Positions 58,639 to 64,000 of a stretch of 64,000 nt of DNA are shown one piece after another. Origin of the DNA: Kitasatospora paranensis (GTDB taxonomy: Bacteria > Actinomycetota > Actinomycetes > Streptomycetales > Streptomycetaceae); contig NZ_BAABKV010000001.1 of the NCBI RefSeq assembly GCF_039544005.1, positions 434,001 to 498,000 on the forward strand, written 5' to 3'. How positions within the stretch are numbered: position 1 is the first letter of the stretch; each line of letters opens with the position of its first letter. The notes beneath the pieces were generated by a model. The model was not told where the DNA came from. It saw only the letters and a list, made by a program, of their open reading frames with translations, and ran no database searches. The position numbers and the translations under genes were made by a program.

Positions 58639-59646
58639 TCAGCCGTCCGCGAGCGGTCGCCGCAGTGACGACGCGCCGCGGCGCCACGCCCCCAGCAGGT
58701 GGTCAGCCAGCCGCGTCTCCAGCAGTGCGGTGGTGGCCACTCCGAAGGCGATGTCGGCCTCCAACTCTGGTTCGTCCGCGATCAGTGCCGCGATGACGCC
58801 ACGCCGCACGAGCTGCTCGTGGACGGCGTCGGCCTCGATGTGCTCACGGTAGAAGCGGGTGCCCGCGGGCCCGGCGCCCAGCCGCCCGAATGCCTCGGCC
58901 AGGCGCGCGGAGCCGGGTGAGGACGTCACCTCGACGGCGGCGAACTGCCCCACCGATGCCCCGCGCAGGCTCCGGTGGAGGCCGAAGAGGGTCATCATGT
59001 TGACGACCGCGAGGGCCGGTGCGGGTACCGCGTCGAGGTAGTACCCATAGCCGGTGTCGAGACCGAAGTCCGCCATCATCTCGGCGAACAGCCGGGAGTG
59101 GGCGCGCTCGGCGCGGCCGGCGCCGTACTCGTCGTGCTCCACCGCGACCAGGGCCGCCTGGGCGGCGCCGTGCAGCCGGGGGATCACCCAGGCCTGCGGG
59201 TCCGCCTCCTTGAGGTGGTACAGCGAGCGGTGCACGAGGTATTCGCGGGCCTGCCACCGCTCCCCCTCGTCCCGCAGGAAGTGCGAGGGGCCGTTGCCGT
59301 GCACCGGCTCGACCAGCAGCGCGGACAGCTGACCGGCGAGCGGCGGCACCGGTGCGACTTCGGCCCGCAGGGCCGCCAGGAAGGCGTCCTCCAGGCGCCG
59401 CTGGAAGGCAAGGAGCGGGGGATCCCATTCCCAGGCGGCTGCCACGCCCGCGAACCCCCGGTAGCGGAGTTCGTAGCAGACGTAGAGCGCCAGTTGGTGG
59501 TCGTCGTCCCACGGTGCGTCGACCGGCCCCTCGTACGCGGGCGCCCGGGACGTCGGCGGCCCGGCAAGCAGGCCGGCCACGTAGGCGGTCAACGGCCCCC
59601 GGGGCGGGGGCAGGACCGGCTCGCGGCCTTCGGCGGTGATACCCAC
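58639..59646 (-). CDS. Iron-containing redox enzyme family protein (haem-oxygenase-like fold)
   Basis: 335 residues from GTG 59646 with GGGAGG 8 bp upstream. The helical bundle motifs typical of this family are YVCYELRYRGFAGVAAAWEW, EYLVHRSLYHLKEADPQAWV, VEHDEYGAGRAERAHSRLFA and FYREHIEADAVHEQLV; the Glu/His pairs in EHDEY, REHIEAD and HEQ could be di-iron ligands. Members are di-iron or haem-oxygenase-like oxidases. The gene is convergent with the CDGSH gene, and a GTCA-N13-GGGTAG box lies 42 bp upstream. Confidence 0.88.
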   Translation of the reverse strand: MGITAEGREPVLPPPRGPLTAYVAGLLAGPPTSRAPAYEGPVDAPWDDDHQLALYVCYELRYRGFAGVAAAWEWDPPLLAFQRRLEDAFLAALRAEVAPVPPLAGQLSALLVEPVHGNGPSHFLRDEGERWQAREYLVHRSLYHLKEADPQAWVIPRLHGAAQAALVAVEHDEYGAGRAERAHSRLFAEMMADFGLDTGYGYYLDAVPAPALAVVNMMTLFGLHRSLRGASVGQFAAVEVTSSPGSARLAEAFGRLGAGPAGTRFYREHIEADAVHEQLVRRGVIAALIADEPELEADIAFGVATTALLETRLADHLLGAWRRGASSLRRPLADG

Positions 59647-59687
59647 GACGGAACCTCCCGGACGGTGGGGCTCGGTTGCCTCGGCGC

Positions 59688-59710
59688 CTACCCCGCGCCA
59701 CGTCGGTGAC
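59688..59710 (-). promoter_or_regulatory. Candidate stress-sigma promoter (GTCA-N13-GGGTAG), leftward
   Basis: On the minus strand GTCA (59710-59707), a 13-bp spacer and GGGTAG (59693-59688), followed by GCGCC. It precedes the iron-containing redox enzyme gene. Confidence 0.4.
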
Positions 59711-59762
59711 CCCGAATCCGGCGCACGGGCCGGGGCGCGGTACGGGACCGGCGCCCGGACGG

Positions 59763-60608
59763 TCAGGCGGCCGCCGGGAGGACCGTGGCGGCCCCCAGTT
59801 CCAGGACGCAGCACTTCGGGCCGCCACCACCCTTCGCGAGTTCGTCGGTCTCCACCGGCACGGGCTCGAAGCCGCGCGACGCCAGGAGCCGGGCAGTGCG
59901 CTCGGCCGCTGCGGGCAGCACGACGTGCCGCCCGTCACTGATCGCGTTGAGCCCGAAGCATTCGGCGTCGCCCTCCCCCACGGCCAGCAGATCGGGGAAC
60001 AGCGCGGCCAGCCGACGACGGCCGGTGGCGGTGAACGCCCCGGGCCAGAACATCACGGTGCGCTCGTCCAGGACAGCGAGCGCCGTGTCCAGATGGTAGA
60101 AGCGCGGATCGACGAGTCGCAGGCCCACCACCGGCCGCCCGAAGTAGCGCGCGGTCTCCGCGGTGGCGGCCCGCTCGGTCCGGAACCCGTAGCCCGCGAG
60201 CACGGTACGACCCGCCCGCAGGTGGTCGCCCTCGCCCTCGTTGACGTGCTCGGCGGCGAGAACCGGGCGGTACCCGCGCCCCCTGAACCAGCGCTCGAAC
60301 GCGGACGACTCACCGGAGCGCTCGGCGTGGCGGAACGACGCCACGAGGACCCGCCCGTCGATCACGGTCGCGCCGTTGGCGGCGAACACCATGTCGGGCA
60401 GCCCCGGAACGGGATCGATCAGCTCCACGCAGTGCCCCAGCCCCTCGACGGCCGACCGCAGTTCGCCCCACTGGCGGACAGCTCTCGCGCGGTGGACCGG
60501 GACCGCCGGGTCCATCCACGGGTTGATCGCGTACTCCACCGCGAAGTACGTGGGAGGGCACATCAGGAAACGGCGCGGCCGCGCCCTCCTCGGGATCCGC
60601 TCACTCAT
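59763..60608 (-). CDS. Dimethylarginine dimethylaminohydrolase (DDAH)-type enzyme
   Basis: 281 residues, ATG 60608 with AGGAGAG upstream. The guanidino-group-modifying fold shows FLMCPPTYFAVEYAINPWMD, MVFAANGATVIDG, FYHLDTALAVLDERTVMFWP (active-site His) and GGGGPKCCVLELGAA (catalytic Cys near the C-terminus). The reaction is hydrolysis of N-omega-dimethylarginine to citrulline and dimethylamine, or of arginine in related members. Cytosolic. Small genes at 60657 and 60915 precede it on the same strand. Confidence 0.93.
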   Translation of the reverse strand: MSERIPRRARPRRFLMCPPTYFAVEYAINPWMDPAVPVHRARAVRQWGELRSAVEGLGHCVELIDPVPGLPDMVFAANGATVIDGRVLVASFRHAERSGESSAFERWFRGRGYRPVLAAEHVNEGEGDHLRAGRTVLAGYGFRTERAATAETARYFGRPVVGLRLVDPRFYHLDTALAVLDERTVMFWPGAFTATGRRRLAALFPDLLAVGEGDAECFGLNAISDGRHVVLPAAAERTARLLASRGFEPVPVETDELAKGGGGPKCCVLELGAATVLPAAA

Positions 60609-60656
60609 GGTGGCCTTCTCTCCTGGCGGTACGGGTGCGCAGCGGTCCGGCCGCCG

Positions 60657-60905
60657 TCAGGCAGCGGCCGGATCGGGCCGGGAGTCCGGAGCGGCGACCG
60701 GCGGGGGCACCGCACCCACGGGGCCGACCATCGGCCCGGACGGGCGCCGGGTGCCCTCGCGGCGTGAGAGCTCGTGCAGGGCGAGCGCCAGTCTCCGCAC
60801 GTCCTCGGCCATCAGTTCCATCTGGGCGGCCGCGACCCGGCGCAGATGGTCCCCCGGGTCGTGCCCACGGCGGACGGGGTGGTCCGCACTCGTCCGGTGA
60901 CTCAT
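60657..60905 (-). CDS. Small hypothetical protein, possibly in DDAH operon
   Basis: 82 residues from ATG 60905, with GAGGAG 5-7 bp upstream. A helical middle (RRVAAAQMELMAEDVRRLAL, ALHELSRREG) is flanked by polar or Pro/Ala-rich ends. No family was recognised. It lies 48 bp upstream of DDAH. Confidence 0.6.
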   Translation of the reverse strand: MSHRTSADHPVRRGHDPGDHLRRVAAAQMELMAEDVRRLALALHELSRREGTRRPSGPMVGPVGAVPPPVAAPDSRPDPAAA

Positions 60906-60914
60906 CGCTGCTCC

Positions 60915-61172
60915 TCACACCGTGCGGTCGCGGCCCGCCCCGTCCGGGTGGCCTCCCGCCCGGTCCCGCCGGCCCGCGCGGTCCTGCTCGCCCGCTCCGC
61001 TCCTCCCGGCCGCGGCGTCGTGCTCGTGCTCCTCCTGCCTCTCGTGCTCCCCGTCCTTCACGTCCTTCTGTTCGGCGACGGGGGTGCCCGCACGGACCGT
61101 CGGGACCCGCTGGTCGCTCTCGTCCGCGTGTCCGGGTACGCCGCCGGCATCGCCTTGGGGGAGGTCGTCCAT
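60915..61172 (-). CDS. Small hydrophilic hypothetical protein
   Basis: 85 residues from ATG 61172, with AGGAG 10 bp upstream. It is charged and Gly/Asp/Glu/Arg-rich (KDVKDGEHERQEEHEHDAAA), without hydrophobic core, and presumably disordered. It ends 9 bp before the next small gene on the same strand. Confidence 0.5.
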   Translation of the reverse strand: MDDLPQGDAGGVPGHADESDQRVPTVRAGTPVAEQKDVKDGEHERQEEHEHDAAAGRSGAGEQDRAGRRDRAGGHPDGAGRDRTV

Positions 61173-61371
61173 GGTGTCGCTCCTGCCTCTCCGGGCCCTG
61201 GCGCCTGCCCGGGTGGCACCGGGCGAAACAGCGCGCCGACAGCGCCTCGCGGGGCGGGACCGGTGACGGACGGCGCAGGGTGGCGGTGCGCCGCCCGCCC
61301 CGGAGGACCACCGGGCATAACCTGAAGGTGGTGCCGCGTACGACACCCGCGACGCCGAGGGAGGCGTCCTC

Positions 61372-61785
61372 ATGTCCGACCGATCGGATCGCCCGCCGCA
61401 CCTGCGGGAGACGGGGGACGGCGAAACGCCCTCGCCCCGGCCACGGCTGGCGCAGAGCCCCAGCGGCTCCTATCGGGTGCAGGGGAAGGCCGTCCCCACC
61501 ACTTCGGGCGTCCTTCTGGTCCTGGCCGGGGAGATCGACCAGGACAGCGCCCACGAGGTGCGCCGGATGCTGGAGGCGGCCCTGCGCGCGGGGCCGGGCA
61601 ACCTCGAACTGGATCTCACCGCGGTGACGTTCTGCGACAGTTCGGGACTCAACGCCGTCCTCGCCGTGCGGCGTGCAGCCGAGTCGGACGGCCGTCGGCT
61701 GGTGGTCCAGGCCGCCGGGCCCCGCGTGCGTCACCTGTTCGACCTCACCGGTGCCAGTTCAGTGCTCGGCCTCTCCGACCCGTGA
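61372..61785 (+). CDS. STAS-domain anti-sigma-factor antagonist
   Basis: 137 residues from ATG 61372. After a Pro/Arg-rich N-terminal extension of about 40 residues the STAS fold starts (VLLVLAGEIDQDSAHEVRRM) with LELDLTAVTFCDSSGLNAVL, the canonical DSSGL Ser, and ends HLFDLTGASSVLGLSDP. It should bind and release an RsbW-type kinase. It is convergent with the RsbW-like gene, whose product is a natural partner. Confidence 0.92.
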   Translation: MSDRSDRPPHLRETGDGETPSPRPRLAQSPSGSYRVQGKAVPTTSGVLLVLAGEIDQDSAHEVRRMLEAALRAGPGNLELDLTAVTFCDSSGLNAVLAVRRAAESDGRRLVVQAAGPRVRHLFDLTGASSVLGLSDP

Positions 61786-61862
61786 GCGGTCGGGCTGCGG
61801 TCGACGACGGTCCACTGCGGCCGACACGTCGGCCCGGCCCGGTCGTCGACGCGGGCCGCTCA

Positions 61863-62276
61863 TCACCCCGGTCCGGTCGACCACGGCAACCGGGCCCACA
61901 CCGTCTTGCCACCCGTGGCCGGTGAGACGCCCCACGTGGTGGCCAGCCGGTCGACGATGTGCAGGCCGTGGCCGTGCGGCTCCTGGGGACTCCACGGCCG
62001 CACCGTCGGATGACGCGGACCTCCGCTGTCGGTGACCGCCACGGTGACCCGGCCGCCGTCCCGGTCGAGGTCCAGCGCCGTCGCTCCCGGGCTGTGGGTG
62101 TAGGCGTTGGTCATCAGTTCGCAGGCGACGAGCAGGATGTCCTCCCGCTCCCCGGCCACGGCTGTGCCGTTCCACGCGGCCAGCGTCCGGCGGACAAAGG
62201 TCATCCCCTCGTGCAGGCCACGATTGTCGGCGGTACCGAGATCCAGATGCCGATGCTCGGAGCGGTCGGCGATCAC
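61863..62276 (-). CDS. RsbW-like ATP-binding anti-sigma kinase
   Basis: 137 residues from GTG 62276 with GGAGGAGG 10 bp upstream. The GHKL-type ATPase has the N box ILLVACELMTNAYTHSPGA, the G1 box VAVTDSGGPRHPT and a G2-like HGHGLHIVDRLATTWGV. Such proteins phosphorylate STAS antagonists and hold stress sigma factors inactive. STAS genes lie on both sides (61372 and 62446). Confidence 0.93.
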   Translation of the reverse strand: MIADRSEHRHLDLGTADNRGLHEGMTFVRRTLAAWNGTAVAGEREDILLVACELMTNAYTHSPGATALDLDRDGGRVTVAVTDSGGPRHPTVRPWSPQEPHGHGLHIVDRLATTWGVSPATGGKTVWARLPWSTGPG

Positions 62277-62445
62277 AGGGCGCCCTCCTCCCGCGAACCT
62301 CTCCCCCGGGCGTGTGTCCGGCAGCCCGCGGAGTAACCCTCGCGGACGCGGATCGGTGCACCGTCGCCGCGGAGTCGGCAGCGGGCGCTGCACAGGGACG
62401 CCTGCGCGACCACACTGGAGGGGAAATCGCCGAAGGGCGGCAACC

Positions 62446-62835
62446 ATGAGCCCCAGCCTGCGCATCGTCCGCCGCGAGGACGTGCCCGGCATCCGGACGG
62501 TCGCGCCGATGGGTGACGCGGACATGGACACCGCGCCCCTCCTGCGTCAGGCCCTGGAGGAGGAACTGAACAGGCCGCCGCCACCGGCCACGGTGGTCGT
62601 GGACTGCTCGGGACTGACCTTCTGCGCCTCGGCCGGCCTCAACGAATTCCTGCGGGCCCGCCGGACCGCCGGCGACCGCGGCATCGCCCTGTGTCTGTCG
62701 GCTCCTCGCGAGCAGATGCGGCGCCTGCTGCGTATCACCGAGACCGACACCGTTCTCGACGTCCGCCCGCCGGGGACGGCCACCCACGAGAACCGGCCTG
62801 CCGGGGCGCGCGACCAGGACGGGCCGGGAACCTGA
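62446..62835 (+). CDS. STAS-domain anti-sigma-factor antagonist
   Basis: 129 residues from ATG 62446. The STAS motif VVVDCSGLTFCASAGLNEFL has Ser in CASAGL rather than DSSGL, with Asp replaced by Ala. The C-terminal RRLLRITETDTVLDV is typical. It is divergent from the RsbW-like gene, with the starts 169 bp apart, and probably belongs to the same partner-switching set. Confidence 0.88.
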   Translation: MSPSLRIVRREDVPGIRTVAPMGDADMDTAPLLRQALEEELNRPPPPATVVVDCSGLTFCASAGLNEFLRARRTAGDRGIALCLSAPREQMRRLLRITETDTVLDVRPPGTATHENRPAGARDQDGPGT

Positions 62836-63042
62836 CGAGGGGAACGGGCGGCCGGGGACATGGGAGAACTCGACCGCCCGATCGCGCCACGCCCGCAACG
62901 GCACCCGGGGGATGGAGACCGTGCGTACGGCGCTGCACGCACGACATGTGCGTTCGCCCTCAGTGGACCCGGAAAAGGCGGCGAAGGCAACGACCGCCTC
63001 GCCTGATTCCCGCGGTTTCCGGGATTGCTGCCGCTCGCGGGT

Positions 63043-63411
63043 TCAGAGGCGCTCGTCCATGCGGATCGCCTCGCGCAGCTCCCGCCGGGCCGTCCCCTCG
63101 GGGCCCTCGCGCTCTTCGAGCAGCGCTGCCGCAATGGCGTCGAGCTTGCGCTGGACGGCGTGCTCGGCGCGGCGTTCGGCGTTCTTCAGCAACGCGAGGA
63201 GCAGCAGGGTCAGCGCTGTCATGGTGTCGCCGACGAGGATCTGCCACTCCGTGGACAGGCGGGCGGCGTGAACGGTGACGAACGCGGCCACCAAGAGCAG
63301 GCAGAACACGGAGAAGGCCGGCGAGGCGGTGAGGTTGGAGGCCGCCTCGGCGAGGCGTTCGAACCGGCCGCGGTCGCCGTCGGTGCGCTCGGCCGGGTGG
63401 GCGAAGGTCAT
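63043..63411 (-). CDS. Low-affinity iron permease family protein (PF04120-type)
   Basis: 122 residues from ATG 63411 with AGGAGGAGC upstream. Two membrane helices (FSVFCLLLVAAFVTVHAARL, VGDTMTALTLLLLALLKNAE) are followed by an amphipathic helix with ERRAEHAVQRKLDAIAAALL. The layout F-S-P-x-F-x-x-x-x-x-x-x-A and W-Q-x-x-x-x-D-T-x-T-A-L is that of the short bacterial members of the iron-permease family. Transport has not been shown for such short forms. Confidence 0.8.
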   Translation of the reverse strand: MTFAHPAERTDGDRGRFERLAEAASNLTASPAFSVFCLLLVAAFVTVHAARLSTEWQILVGDTMTALTLLLLALLKNAERRAEHAVQRKLDAIAAALLEEREGPEGTARRELREAIRMDERL

Positions 63412-63452
63412 GCTCCTCCTCGGCCGGGCGCCGCGCCCGCACCCCTGGCGGG

Positions 63453-63776
63453 TCAGTGGCCGAGGGCATCGGCCAGCTGTTTCTTGTTCATCTTCGACCG
63501 GCCCTTGATGTTGCGCTGCTTGGCCTCGTTGTAGAGCTGGTCGAAGGTCGGCCCCTGGGAGCCGGAATGCGAGCGGAGCCCGCCCCGGCGGCCGGAGGAG
63601 ATGTCGTGGGTGGACGAGCGGCTGGCGGTCCTGGACTCGCCGTGCCGCGCCCGCTCCTTGTTGACTGTGCGGGCCGCGATCTCCTCGGCCCGCTCGGGGC
63701 TCTCCCCGCGCTCCCGGGCGCTGTCCTTGATGTGCTCGTACTGGCGCTCCCGCTTGGGACTCGATCCGCTCGGCAT
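63453..63776 (-). CDS. Rho-N/SAP-like small DNA- or RNA-binding protein
   Basis: 107 residues from ATG 63776. The N-terminal half is basic (KRERQYEHIKDSARERGESP, AEEIAARTVNKERARHGES), and the C-terminal part YNEAKQRNIKGRSKMNKKQL followed by ADALGH is the helix-loop-helix of the Rho N-terminal/SAP type. Such proteins are often annotated as plasmid-stabilisation-like in streptomycetes. It is 41 bp upstream of the iron permease gene on the same strand. Confidence 0.8.
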   Translation of the reverse strand: MPSGSSPKRERQYEHIKDSARERGESPERAEEIAARTVNKERARHGESRTASRSSTHDISSGRRGGLRSHSGSQGPTFDQLYNEAKQRNIKGRSKMNKKQLADALGH

Positions 63777-63901
63777 GACGTAGCTCCTCGGTGTCGGCCG
63801 GCTCTGCGGGCGGTCGCCCGCCGCCGCTGGCGTGACCCGGTGTCGGGTCGCACACGGCCCGGTTGTCGTTCACATCCCCTGCGGGTGGCCCGCGATGCGC
63901 A

Positions 63902-64000
63902 TCACCTCGCCCGCTTGGCGAAGGCACCGATGCCCACGGCGAGGGCGACGGCCGCCGTGGCGGCGAGGCGGCCACGGTGCGCGGTGGCCCCGAACTGCAG
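63902..64000 (-). CDS. C-terminal end of a small membrane protein, partial
   Basis: 32 codons are visible to the window edge, ending GIGAFAKRAR. The last segment is one hydrophobic helix (AATAAVALAVGIGAF) with basic flanks, as in small anchored proteins. The remainder is outside the window and no family can be named. Confidence 0.4.
   Translation of the reverse strand: MQFGATAHRGRLAATAAVALAVGIGAFAKRAR

Overview
The window is high-GC actinobacterial DNA with GC-rich third codon positions, GTG and ATG starts, and overlapping ATGA/GTGA gene junctions. The gene content (large SARP regulator, GlxA regulator, many STAS/anti-sigma proteins, polysaccharide deacetylase-glycosyltransferase, GvpY/GvpZ-like pair, F420 oxidoreductase) suggests a Streptomycetaceae chromosome (Streptomyces or Kitasatospora). 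Broken genes and small decayed fragments suggest a chromosome arm rather than the core. No tRNA, rRNA, CRISPR array or complete insertion sequence was seen.

Left part (1-31 kb), secretion and surface biology: the 3' end of an FG-GAP protein, a very large SARP-BTAD-ATPase regulator, an IS5-type transposase scrap, a GH18 protein, an M4 metalloprotease, an operon for a bifunctional polysaccharide deacetylase/GT2 synthase with a small membrane partner, a HEAT-repeat protein, a YihY membrane protein pair, a GlxA regulator divergent from a dienelactone hydrolase, a MerR regulator divergent from an aldo/keto reductase, a VOC protein, and then a striking pair: a sigma factor fused to membrane helices and a ricin-type lectin domain, followed by a secreted metzincin carrying nine ricin-type repeats. 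A catalase-peroxidase (katG) follows.

Middle (31-43 kb): debris mixed with stress genes. A class II glutamine amidotransferase gene has an internally inverted segment. There is an ANTAR/GAF protein, a SigB-type sigma factor that has lost region 4, a STAS protein, an orphan GvpZ-like/GvpY-like pair, a phospholipase-D-like protein, a hemerythrin, transketolase and SDR remnants, and a DoxX plus F420-dependent oxidoreductase unit.

Right part (43-64 kb), a general-stress island: an RsbQ-like hydrolase, PAS-PP2C phosphatase (RsbP-like) and STAS (RsbV-like) operon joined by ATGA overlaps; a phosphoribosyltransferase; a Rieske membrane protein; a membrane-lipid group (PLD-like protein, PAP2-diacylglycerol-kinase fusion, YihY, PAP2); a carboxylate-amine ligase; a HemK2-like methyltransferase, CDGSH protein and iron-containing redox enzyme; DDAH; and a RsbW-like kinase between two STAS genes. 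Several of these share a GGGTAG box about 40-75 bp upstream of the start, possibly a stress-sigma promoter.

Caveat for every frameshifted gene below: about 24 frame breaks in 16 genes all have the polarity of a missing base, several lie in or beside G/C runs, and restoring the missing bases gives intact full-length products. Consensus undercalling is more likely than mass pseudogenisation. I therefore list most of these as CDS and state the break.
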